Below are positions 48,115 to 56,869 of a stretch of DNA of 64,000 bases, one piece after another; positions within the stretch are counted from its first letter, which is position 1, and each line of letters begins with the position of its first letter. Origin of the DNA: VRUE01 sp963844395 (lineage in GTDB: Bacteria > Actinomycetota > Thermoleophilia > Solirubrobacterales > 70-9); assembly GCA_963844395.1 (NCBI GenBank), contig CAWJNX010000002.1:620001-684000 (forward strand), written 5' to 3'. The notes beneath the pieces were generated by a model that was not told where the DNA came from, did not search any database, and saw only the letters and a list, made by a program, of their open reading frames with translations. Made by a program: the position numbers and the translations under genes.

Positions 48115-48809
48115 ACCCCCCCGTCGCCACGACTCCGGAGATCGACCCCGAGGCGGTTGCCACAGAGCTCGAGGACCGCACCGCCACCGAGGCGATCGAG
48201 TGGATGTTCGACACCTTCGGCGAGAGCCATTACATCGCCTGCTCTTTTCAGAAGACCAGTTCGGTGACCGCCCACTTGGCCAAGCAGGTCAACCCCGAGG
48301 CGCGCTTCTTCTACCTCGACACCGACGTACTCTTCCCGGAGACCTACGAGACCCGCGACCGGCTCGCCGAGCACCTGGGGATCGAGTTCGACCGCTTCCA
48401 CAACCTGACCCTCGACCAGCAGGAGAAGCAATACGGCCCCGAGCTGTGGAACAGCGATCCCGACGCTTGCTGCGGCCTGCGCAAGGTCGAGCCGATGCGG
48501 CGGGCGCTGTCTTCCGTAGACTGCTGGCTCGCCGGTGTCCGTCGCGAGGACTCCGCCAGTCGCGCCAAGACCCCGAAGCTCGGCTGGGACAAGCGGTTCG
48601 GTCTCTGGAAGCTGAACCCCCTCGCCGACTGGAGCGAGCGCGACGTCTGGAACCACATCCGTGAGCACCAACTCCCGTACAACCCACTCCACGATCACGG
48701 CTACCCGTCGATCGGCTGCACCCACTGCACCAAGCCGGTCGGGCCGGGCGGCTCGTCGCGCGACGGCCGCTGGGTCGGCCTCGCCAAGACCGAGTGCGGG
48801 ATCAACTGA
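48111..48809 (+). CDS. cysH: Adenylyl-sulfate (APS) reductase, [4Fe-4S] type
   Basis: A 232-residue protein of the PAPS/APS reductase family. It has a P-loop-like substrate region IACSFQKTSSVTAHL, FFYLDTDVLFPETYETR, and the end KTECGIN with the catalytic Cys. The cysteine pairs CCGLRKVEP and CTHCTKP, both present here, bind the [4Fe-4S] cluster found in APS-specific enzymes. It reduces APS to sulfite and AMP using thioredoxin. It is coupled to the upstream sulfite reductase by ATGA. Confidence 0.95.
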   Translation: MNPPVATTPEIDPEAVATELEDRTATEAIEWMFDTFGESHYIACSFQKTSSVTAHLAKQVNPEARFFYLDTDVLFPETYETRDRLAEHLGIEFDRFHNLTLDQQEKQYGPELWNSDPDACCGLRKVEPMRRALSSVDCWLAGVRREDSASRAKTPKLGWDKRFGLWKLNPLADWSERDVWNHIREHQLPYNPLHDHGYPSIGCTHCTKPVGPGGSSRDGRWVGLAKTECGIN

Positions 48810-48917
48810 GTCGGCCCTAGCGGGTCCGGCGCCTCTTCGGTAAGACACCCAGCCCGCCTACTACTGCCAGTCCCCGTCCAACTGCCCATTCCCCAAACCG
48901 ATCGGTGAAACCCATTC

Positions 48918-49994
48918 ATGAGTGAGACGACGACCGAGCTGTCCCTGACCCTTTCCGAGCGCCACACGGCGGACTTCGAGATGATCGGCAACGGCGGCTT
49001 TGCGCCGCTGACCGGCTTCCAGAGCTCCGCTGATTGGGAGCGCGTCTGCGCCGAGATGCGCACCGCCGACGGCCGGTACTGGCCGATCCCGATCACTCTG
49101 GCCACCGATCTCGACTGTGCGGTCGGCGACGTCGTCGCGCTGTCGAGCGACGAAGGCAAGCCGCTGGGGCGGATCACGGTCGAGGAGATCTTCGAGCGCG
49201 ACATCGAGCGCGAGGCGGAGCAGGTCTACCGCACGACCGACAAGGAGCACCCGGGCGTGGCGGCGATCCACGAGGAGGGCGCCCGCTGCATCGCCGGTCC
49301 GATCGAGGTCGACGCACTGCCCGATCACGAGGACGCCTTCATGAGCCGCTACTTCACGGCCGAGGAGTCGCGCAAGGCCTTCGCCGATCGCGGCTGGAAG
49401 CGGGTCGTCGCCTTCCAGACCCGCAACCCGATCCACCGCGCCCACGAGTACCTGACCAAGGCGGCGCTGGAGATCACCGACGGCCTCTTCATCCACCCGT
49501 TGATCGGCAAGACCAAGGCCGGTGACATCCCCGCCGACGTGCGAATGCAGTGCTACGAGGTACTCATGGAGCGGTACTACCCGGGGGACCGGGTGATCCT
49601 CGGCGTCTTCCCGTCGAAGATGCACTACGCCGGGCCACGGGAGGCGATCCTGCACGCGATCGCGCGCCGCAACTACGGCGCGACGCACTTCATCGTCGGC
49701 CGCGACCACGCCGGCGTCGGCGACTACTACGGGACCTACGACGCGCAGCACATCTTCGACGAGATCGACACGAAGGAGCTCGGCATCGAGCCGCTCTTCT
49801 TCGAGCACAGTTTCTGGTGCAACGAGTGCGAGGGAATGGCGTCGGGCAAGACCTGCCCGCACGACAACGATGCGCACGTGTTCCTGAGCGGCACCAAGGT
49901 CCGCGAGATGCTCGGCAACGGCGAAAGGCCGCCGCACGAGTTCTCGCGTACCGAGGTCGCCGACATCCTGATCGACGCTTACAAGGAGGACTGA
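48918..49994 (+). CDS. sat: Sulfate adenylyltransferase (ATP sulfurylase)
   Basis: A 358-residue protein. It has QTRNPIHRAHEYL, the ATP-binding QTRNPxHRAH motif, GRDHAGVGDYYGTYDAQ, and FSGTKVREM as FLSGTKVREML. It makes APS from sulfate and ATP. The N-terminal PUA-like domain is somewhat short compared with the family. The stop is seven bases before the cysC ATG. A 108-base gap follows cysH and may hold a promoter. Confidence 0.95.
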   Translation: MSETTTELSLTLSERHTADFEMIGNGGFAPLTGFQSSADWERVCAEMRTADGRYWPIPITLATDLDCAVGDVVALSSDEGKPLGRITVEEIFERDIEREAEQVYRTTDKEHPGVAAIHEEGARCIAGPIEVDALPDHEDAFMSRYFTAEESRKAFADRGWKRVVAFQTRNPIHRAHEYLTKAALEITDGLFIHPLIGKTKAGDIPADVRMQCYEVLMERYYPGDRVILGVFPSKMHYAGPREAILHAIARRNYGATHFIVGRDHAGVGDYYGTYDAQHIFDEIDTKELGIEPLFFEHSFWCNECEGMASGKTCPHDNDAHVFLSGTKVREMLGNGERPPHEFSRTEVADILIDAYKED

Positions 49995-50001
49995 CGTAGC
50001 G

Positions 50002-50556
50002 ATGGCAGACGAGAAGGGGTTCACCCTCTGGTTCACCGGGCTTTCCGGAGCCGGCAAGACGACGATCTCGAGGCTGTTAGAGGGGCACCTGCGCGAGCGC
50101 GGCTCGAAGCTGGAGATCCTCGACGGCGACATCGTGCGCGAAAACCTCTCCAAGGGGCTCGGCTTCTCGAAGGAGGACCGCGACACCAACATCCGCCGGA
50201 TCGCCTTCGTCGCCGACCTGCTCAGCCGCAACGGCGTGCCGGTGATCACCGCGGCGATCTCCCCCTACACGGCGATCCGCGACGAGGCGCGCCAGCTGAT
50301 GGGCGAGCGCTTCATCGAGGTCTTCGTCAAGGCGTCGGTCGACACCTGCGCCGAGCGCGACGTCAAGGGTCTCTACGCGAAAGCGTTCTCGGGCGAGATC
50401 AAAGAATTCACCGGCGTGTCCGATCCTTATGAGGCGCCGGAGAACCCCGAGGTCGTCTGCGATACCGAAGCCGAAACGGCTGAGGAGTCGGCGCAGAAGC
50501 TGATCGAGTACCTCGAGTCGCGGGGTTTGATTCCGGCGGCTGCTGTTACTGCTTAG
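50002..50556 (+). CDS. cysC: Adenylyl-sulfate kinase
   Basis: A 184-residue P-loop kinase. It has Walker A GLSGAGKTT (about 14-22), the LDGDIVRENLSKGLGFSKEDRDTNIRR region, and the family's EVFVKASVDTCAERDVKGLYAKA and YEAPENPE segments. It phosphorylates APS to PAPS. The cluster thus has both APS reductase and APS kinase, so PAPS is probably made for sulfation as well as reduction. It lies seven bases after sat. Confidence 0.95.
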   Translation: MADEKGFTLWFTGLSGAGKTTISRLLEGHLRERGSKLEILDGDIVRENLSKGLGFSKEDRDTNIRRIAFVADLLSRNGVPVITAAISPYTAIRDEARQLMGERFIEVFVKASVDTCAERDVKGLYAKAFSGEIKEFTGVSDPYEAPENPEVVCDTEAETAEESAQKLIEYLESRGLIPAAAVTA

Positions 50557-50575
50557 GGGTTAGGGACGAGGGGTG

Positions 50576-50699
50576 GGGAGGGGCCGGGGTGCCCCTCCCG
50601 CTTGCTGGGTTTTTCGCCTGAACTGAAGTGGCCGTCCGAGATGGTTGGTGGGCGAAAAACATGACGCCGCTGCTCGGGAGAGGCACCCCGGCCCCTCCC
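50576..50699. repeat. Palindromic element family D, copy 3
   Basis: A 25-bp outer stem with one mismatch (50576-50600 with 50675-50699) around a 74-base interior containing TTGCTGGGTTTTTCGC and GGGCGAAAAACATG then ACGCCGCTGC, as in copies 1 and 2. It lies between the convergent cysC and amidase genes. Confidence 0.85.
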
Positions 50700-50715
50700 A
50701 GCGCTCCTCTCTCAT

Positions 50716-51431
50716 CTAGCTGGGGCACTGGGTGCGGCGTAATCGGGCGCGGTACTTGGTCATGTAGCTTTGGCGCCAATCGCCGTGGGTGCGGTTGCGG
50801 AAGGCTGGGATCAGCTCCTTGTAGAAGGGGGAGCTGAGGCTCTCGGCGTGGCCGATCGCTCGTTTGGGCGGGAGGTCGAAGCGACAGCGGAGCCATCGGG
50901 TTAGGCGCAGGGATGCTTGGAGTTGGCGGGGGTTGCTGAGGACGTCGGAGGGGGAGTAGCCGAGGTGCTCTATGCCGATCGATAGGTGGTTAAGGCCGAC
51001 CACGTGACGGCAGCGGATTGCGAGTGGGACCAGCCGGTAGATGCGGCCGTTGGCGGTGATCAGATAGTGGGAGCAGACACCGGGCAGCTCACCGAACTCG
51101 ATGTCGGGCCGGTTGGCGGCAAAGGTGTTGTGGACTGCACGGGCGCTGTTGGTCACCGCCATGTGCTCGACGATCAGCTCGACGCGGCGTAGGCGCCACT
51201 CGCGCTTACCGTAGTGGCGCTTCGAGTAGGCGGCCATCTGGTTGCGACGCTCCGGGCCGTAGGGGATGAGCCAGTCGTGGATCGGCGGCTTGATCCTTCG
51301 CAGCGCGCGATCTTGCCTGTGAGTTGGGACGCTTGCGGTGCAGAGGACGGCGAGCCACCGGCGAGGCTCACCGCGGAAACCGAGATGCAGAGGACGACCG
51401 CGGCGAGGAGGGTCCGCCAGGCGGCCTTCAT
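50716..51431 (-). CDS. Secreted N-acetylmuramoyl-L-alanine amidase (amidase_2), frameshifted
   Basis: ATG 51431 opens a signal peptide (KAAWRTLLAAVVLCISVSAVSLAGG). The frame is then lost near 51300, and the catalytic domain continues in another frame from RRIKPPIHDWLIPYG. One base inserted in the CGCGCG run restores it. The amidase_2 fold is visible: VELIVEHMAVTNSARAVHNTF, CSHYLITANGRIYRLVP, HLSIGIEHLGYSPSD and the late AIGHAESLSSPFY, with His/His/His/Glu zinc-site residues. It cleaves peptidoglycan stem peptides from MurNAc. The stop of the downstream PHP gene overlaps the start (ATGA). Confidence 0.75.
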
Positions 51432-52242
51432 GCCCCCGGCTTCGGGGGCACCTGCGGCTCGGCGAGACCATAGGTGTCGTAGGCACCGAACTTGGCGAAG
51501 GTCTTGTGGGTCGGGCCGTGGTAGTCGGAGGAGGCGGTCGGGATGAGGCTCAGCTCGTCGCAGAGCTCGAGTAGATGGGCGGTCTGCTCCTTGCTGTGGG
51601 TGGGGTAGAAGGTCTCGACCCCTTCGACGTCGAGGGCGCGGATCAGCTCGTCTACCTCGTGCGGCGCGGAGATGTCCCAGTAGGGATGGGCGACTACGGC
51701 GACGCCGCCGGCCTCCTTGATCAGCGCGACCGCCTGCTCGGCGGTCGGCCAGCGGCGCGGCACGAATGCCTTCGCGCCGGGCACCAGGTACTCCTCGAAG
51801 AACGGCCCAAGATCGCCGGTCGCTCCGGCTGCGCGAGCGATGTGGGGCCGCCCGATCGAGAGCGCATCGCCGGCCTCCCGGACCGCGTCCTCGAGGTGCA
51901 GGTCGAAACCCTCCCCACGCAGCTTCTCGACAATCTCCCCAGCGCGGGTGACCCGCTCATGCTGAGCCCGCTCGCAGGCCGGCGCGATCGCCCCCAGGTC
52001 GACCCAGTACCCGCACACATGCAGGTCTTCCGCGTACTCATGCACGCAGGACATCTCGATCGCGGGCACCAGCTCGATCCCCAGCCGTTCCGCAGCTCGG
52101 CAGCCTCGGCAACCCCGGCGATCGCGTCGTGATCGCTCAGCGCGAGCGTGCTCACGCCGGCTTTTGCGGCCTCCTCGACTACCCCGGCTGGCGCCAGCTG
52201 CCCGTCGGAAACGGTCGAGTGGCTCTGCAGCTCGATCAGCAT
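51428..52242 (-). CDS. PHP-domain phosphoesterase, frameshifted
   Basis: The frame from ATG 52242 gives MLIELQSHSTVSDGQLAP (metal His pair HSTVSDG) and ALSDHDAIAGV. It then needs one extra G near 52085 (CTGCGGAACGG) to continue as ERLGIELVPAIEMSCVHEYAEDLHVCGYWVD. Further metal-site features follow: GGVAVVAHPYWD and TASSDYHGPTHK. This is the TrpH/3'-5' nucleoside bisphosphate-phosphatase-like PHP family. It lies upstream of the amidase gene, and the single-base gap is probably an assembly indel. Confidence 0.8.
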
Positions 52243-52292
52243 GAGGGCGGCAGCCTATTCCGCGGCGCCGCGTTAATAGAGTGCCGCGTCCG

Positions 52293-54060
52293 ATGTTCGA
52301 GAAGGTGCTGATAGCAAACCGCGGCGAGATCGCGATCCGCGTCGCCCGGACCCTGAAGGAGATGGGGATCGGCTCGGTCGCCGTCTACTCGGAGATCGAC
52401 CGCGACGCGCCGCACGTGCGCGAGGCCGACGAGGCTTTCCTGATCGGCCCGGCGGTGCCCGCCGAGAGCTACCTGAACGTTCTTGAAGATCGTCGATACC
52501 GCCAAGCAGGCCGGCGCCGAGGCGATCCATCCCGGCTACGGGTTCCTCGCCGAGAACGCCGACTTCGCCCGCGCCTGCGCCGAGGCAGGCATCGTCTTCA
52601 TCGGCCCGCCGCCGGAGGCGATCGAGGCGATGGGCTCGAAGACGCGGGCACGCGAGATCATGGCCGAGGCCGGCGTGCCGATCGTCCCCGGCGCCACCGC
52701 CCCGGCGAAGGACGTCGACGAGGCCAGGCAGCAGGCCGAGGAAGCCGGCTACCCGGTCGCCTGCAAGGCGGCGGGCGGAGGCGGAGGCAAGGGTTTCCGC
52801 GTCGCGATGACGCCGGACGACCTCGAGGAGGCGTTCGAGGGGGCGGCCCGCGAGGGCGAGAAGTTCTTCTCCGACGCGCGCGTCTACGTCGAGCGCTACC
52901 TGGAGGACCCGCGCCACGTCGAGGTGCAGGTGCTGGCCGACTCGCACGGCAACGTGATCCATCTCGGCGAGCGCGACTGCTCGATCCAGCGTCGTCACCA
53001 GAAGGTGATCGAGGAGGCGCCCGGCCCGCACGTCGACGCCGCGATGCGCGAGCGGATCGGCAAGATCGCAACCGACGCCGCGGCCGCGGTCGGCTACCGC
53101 TCCGCCGGCACGGTCGAGGGCCTGCAGGTCGGCGACGAATACTTCTTCCTCGAGATGAACACGCGGGTCCAGGTCGAGCACTGCGTGACCGAGATGGTGA
53201 CCGGCATCGACATCGTCCGCGAGCAGATCCTCGTCGCTGCCGGCGAGGCGCTCTCGGTCTCTCAGGACGAGGTCGAGCTGCGCGGCCACGCGATCGAGTG
53301 CCGGATCAACGCCGAGGCGGCGCACAAGAACTTCGCGCCGGCGCCGGGCTCGATCACCACTTACCGCGAGCCGGCCGGTCCCGGCGTCCGCGTCGACTCG
53401 GGGGTCGAGGCGGGCGGCGAGGTAACGCCGATGTACGACCCGATGGTCGCCAAGCTGATCGTCTGGGACGTCGACCGCGACCACGCAACGCGGCGGATGC
53501 TGCGGGCGCTCGGCGAGTACGAGGTCGGCGGCCTGACCACGCTGATTCCCTTCCACAGCGCGATCCTCGCCACCGAGCAGTGGGCGAAGGGCGAGACCTG
53601 CCGCGACCTGATGGAGGATCGCGAGTGGTTGAAGTCGACCGCGCCGGAGGCGGCGACCGCGCCGGCCGCGGAGGAGGGCGCCGAGGTCGTCAGCCGCGAC
53701 TACAAGGTCGAGGTCTCGGGCAAGCTCTTCGACGTCAAGGTCGTCGGCGAGGCGGGAGGCCGGCGGCTGGCGCAGCCGCACCTGCGAGCGGCGGCCGCAA
53801 GCCCCCGAAGCGCGAGCGCAAGTCGGGCGGCGGCGCCAGCGCATCGAGCGAGTCGCTCCCGTCCCCGCTCCAGGGCACCGTCCTCAAGGTCGCGGTCGAG
53901 CAGGGTGCCGAGGTCTCCGAGGGCGACCTGATCTGCGTGATCGAGGCGATGAAGATGGAGAACGAGATCGCCGCCCACCGCTCCGGCAAAGTCACCAGCT
54001 CTCACCGTCGCCGAGGGCGCCGCCGTGTCGAGCGGCGACGTCCTCGCCGTCATCGAGTAG
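52293..54060 (+). CDS. Acyl-CoA carboxylase alpha chain (biotin carboxylase + biotin carrier), three frameshifts
   Basis: Read across frame changes near 52480, 53765 and 53995, the locus gives a complete biotin carboxylase: FEKVLIANRGEIAIRVARTLKEMG, IHPGYGFLAENADFARACAEAG, the glycine-rich AAGGGGGKGFRV loop, HVEVQVLADSHGNVIHLGERDCS and FFLEMNTRVQVEH. A linker follows, then a biotin carrier domain with the biotinylated Lys in VIEAMKMENEI and the end SSGDVLAVIE at TAG 54058-54060. It carboxylates biotin with bicarbonate and ATP for acetyl- or propionyl-CoA carboxylation. Each break repairs with one base. A GTG at 52281 is an alternative start. Confidence 0.85.
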
Positions 54061-54062
54061 GG

Positions 54063-54140
54063 GCGGTAGTCCCCCGAACTGGCGGATACTCAAAACGCCG
54101 GCCTAATTAGGCCGGCGTTTGTCAGGGCGGGGGACTCCGC
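54063..54140. repeat. Palindromic element family C, copy 2
   Basis: It has the same plan as 28061-28150: a 12-bp outer stem with one bulge, internal loops CGAACTGGCGGATACTC and GTCAGGGC, and a perfect 12-bp inner stem (54093-54104 with 54109-54120) with a 4-base AATT loop. The inner stem sequence differs completely from that of copy 1. It lies between the carboxylase stop and the convergent sulfatase stop. Confidence 0.75.
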
Positions 54141-54142
54141 GC

Positions 54143-55986
54143 CTACCTTCCGTTCCCGTTCGCGCCGCGCTTTTTCCCGTTCGCGTTCGCGTTCCCGCAG
54201 TTCCTCTGTTTCTGCGCCTGGAGCCGCTGGAACTCGATTCGGGTGAGAGGGAGTTTCGGAGTCACTTCGCGGCAGACGCGGCCGACGCAGTCGATCAGCT
54301 CTCTTCATCTGCCGGTGCAGGAAGTTGCGGATCGGGAAGAAGTTGGGGACCTTGTGCAGCGAGTTCAGCTCGTAGGGGTCGCTGGTTGATGTTGTAGAGC
54401 TCCTTCTCGCCGGTCGGCCAGGCGATGTACTTGTAGGGGCCGAGCCGGATTCCCGCGTAGTCCTTGGGCGGCGCCAGCAATGAGGCGGTCGCGCCGCCGC
54501 CGACTGGCCGAGCTTCGGGCCGCCTCCTCGGCGCCGAAGACGCGGAGCCCGGAGATCGCGCCCTGGGCTTCCACGTCGCTCGTCTCGACGAAGGACTCGA
54601 AGAGGATCGGTCGGCGACTGCGCAGTTCGGGGTCTTCGAGGAAAGGGACCAGCGAGCGGCCGTCGATGCTCTTGTCGGCTTCTGCCCCTGCCAGCTCCAG
54701 CAGGGTCGGTGCGACGTCCACGTTGGCCACCAGCTCGCCGGTCGAGCTGCCCGGCTCGATTCCCGGGCCCGCGGATCAGGAAGGGCACGTGGGTCGCCGG
54801 ACTCGTAGGCGAGGAACTTGCCGCCCAGCAGCCGGTGCTCGCCGAAGAAGAAGCCGTTGTCGGAGACGAAGAGCACGTAGGTGTTCTGCAGTCGTCCCAT
54901 CTGCGAAAGCGTCCCGATCACCTGCTTGACCCCGTCGTCGACCGCGCGCAGCGCCTCGAGCTGCTTCTCGTAGTAGATGCGGTAGGTGCGCTTCTCGGTT
55001 GGCGTCAGGTGCGGGGCTTCGCGGATGAAGTGCGGCTTATCGGTGACGGTTCCCTCGTCGAACCCTTCGGTGCGGCTCGTGGGGCAGGCGCGCCCCTCTG
55101 AACCAGTCGTAATGGCGGGGCGCCGGCTCAGGGCCGGCGGGCTTGCGGAAGTCGCCGTGCGGCGCCGTGTAGTCGAGCTGCAGGTAGAACGGCTGTTCGG
55201 CCGGCGTCGCCAGCATCTCCGCCGTCGCCAGGTTGGTCAGCCCGTCCGTCAGGTAATAGCAGGGCAGGCCGTTGGTCGGCGCGAACGGGCAGCCGTAGTC
55301 GTCGCGGACGCCGTATTCGCGCGTTTCCCAGTTGCCGGGATCGCCGAACGGGCCGGCGATCTGCCCGTTGTCGTTGAGGCTGTAGCCGTAGTAGTAGTGG
55401 TGCGGTGTCGGCCTTCGAGGATCGAGTGCCAGGCGTTCCAGCCCGGCGCCACGGTGAGGCCGTTGTCGTACGGGTGCATCGCCGTAGCCGTTGAGGAACT
55501 TGCCGACGTGGATCGTGCGGTAGCCGGCGGTGGCAGCCAGGTGGCGAGGTTGTGCGGTCATCGCGCCGCGGAAGCTGAAGCCGGTGAAGCCGCCGTTTGG
55601 CTGGACGTTCCCCTTGACGCCGTGGTTGTGCGCGTAGCGGCCCGTCAGCAGGCTGACGCGCGAGGGGCAGCAGAGCGGGTAGGGGACGTAGTAGCGGTTG
55701 AAGGTCAATCCCCGTTTGCCGATCAGGTCGAGCGTGCTGGGCATCGCCCGGGTCTCGGCGGCGCCGGGGAAGGCGCGGAAGGTCTCGTAGAGGCTGTCTA
55801 TCGTCTGGTCGTCGGTCTGGATGACGACGAAGCTGGGAGGGGTGCCGCCTTCGGCGGGTGGGATCGCGGCTCCCGCGCCGCGCACGCCACCCAGGCTCAG
55901 CGCCACAGCGCAGAGCAGCGCCAGCAGGCCGCCGCGATCGGCAGCCGGACGCTGAATGGCGCGTGGATGTCCCTCGGTCGATGCAT
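54143..55986 (-). CDS. Sulfatase (arylsulfatase / GlcNAc-6-sulfatase-like), many frameshifts
   Basis: Several overlapping minus-strand frames together read as one secreted sulfatase. They contain FVVIQTDDQTID (metal Asp pair), the formylglycine site PLCCPSRVSLLTGRYAHNHG, YDNGLTVAPGWNAWHS, FYLQLDYTAPHGDF, TYVLFVSDNGFFFGEHRL, VANVDVAPTLLELAG, DYAGIRLGPYKYIAWPTGEKELYNI, DPYELNSLHKVPNF and the end REVTPKLPLTRIEFQRLQ. The leader starts at ATG 55986 and the stop is TAG at 54143-54145. At least seven frame changes are needed. A calcium-dependent extracellular enzyme releasing sulfate is expected. The extent of breakage means that it may be a real pseudogene, but the surrounding frameshifts favour sequence error. 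Confidence 0.7.
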
Positions 55987-56088
55987 CGAGCCTTTGCCGG
56001 GCGGCCTAAGACGAAACCGGTGGCCGCCGTCTAAGTTGCGAAACGCTAGAAAACGAGCAGGACGCAGCGAGCCCGGCCCGCGCCGACC

Positions 56089-56772
56089 TCAGGAGGCGCC
56101 GAGCTTTTTCGCTGCGTCGCGGAAGTTTTTGACCGTGGCGGAGGGGGCTTTGCGCCCCTCGAGCTTCTCGCCATGGCGGTTGACCCAGATCACCGGGACG
56201 TTCATTTTCAGCAGCGGGCCGACGTCGGTCGTGTAGCTGGAGGCGATGTGGACCCAGCCTTTCTTGCCCCCGATCCGCCGCGCGCACTCTTTGAAGTGGA
56301 CCGGGTCGGGCTTGTAGCTGCGCACCTGCTGGGCGGTGACGACGAGGTCGAGTTCGGTGCGCAGGTGGCGGCGGGAGATGCCGAGCAGTTTGTCGTCGAC
56401 GTTGGAGACGATGCCGATCTCGTAGCGTTTGCCGAGCCGGTCCATCGCCGCGTTCGCCTCGCGGAAGGGCAGCCAGTAGGCGACGCTGTTGGGCAGGAAC
56501 TGGGCGCGCGAGGGCTCGATCTCCCAGCCGACCTCGCGGGCGACCTTGACGATCGTACGGCGCAGCACCTCGGCGTAGAGTTCGTAGGAGCCGGCCATGA
56601 TTTCGGCCTGGACTTCCATGAAGCGGGCCAGGAAGGGCCCCTCTTCGAAGCTGAAGCCGTCCTTCTCCGCCTCCTTCTTGCAGGCTTCGAGGATGCCCTT
56701 CTCCCAGTCGATCAGGGTGCCGTAACAGTCGGTAGTCACCCATTTGATGGTTTTGAGAGCTGGGAGGGGCAT
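56089..56772 (-). CDS. HAD-superfamily hydrolase, haloacid-dehalogenase (type II) -like
   Basis: A 227-residue protein. HAD motif 1 is WVTTDCYGTLIDWE (nucleophile Asp15, the second acid replaced by Tyr-Gly-Thr), motif 2 GIVSNVDDKLL, motif 3 Lys in VRSYKPDPVHF, and motif 4 HIASSYTTDVGPL. The DCYGT form matches the 2-haloacid dehalogenase group, in which the second Asp is absent. It is probably cytoplasmic. The substrate is not shown by the context; the divergent gene is sucC. Confidence 0.85.
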   Translation of the reverse strand: MPLPALKTIKWVTTDCYGTLIDWEKGILEACKKEAEKDGFSFEEGPFLARFMEVQAEIMAGSYELYAEVLRRTIVKVAREVGWEIEPSRAQFLPNSVAYWLPFREANAAMDRLGKRYEIGIVSNVDDKLLGISRRHLRTELDLVVTAQQVRSYKPDPVHFKECARRIGGKKGWVHIASSYTTDVGPLLKMNVPVIWVNRHGEKLEGRKAPSATVKNFRDAAKKLGAS

Positions 56773-56869
56773 GGCGGCGGCGCATTATGCCAATCGCCCG
56801 CCGAGCCGGGGGTCCGGCTGCTTGGCGGGTCGGATAGGCTGCCGCCCGCGCCGCAGGGCGCGCGCCGAC

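Noticed and set aside
27395..54140. Possibility that the palindromes form a CRISPR array
   Set aside because: Copies are few, scattered, gene-flanking and not regularly spaced, and no cas genes are present.
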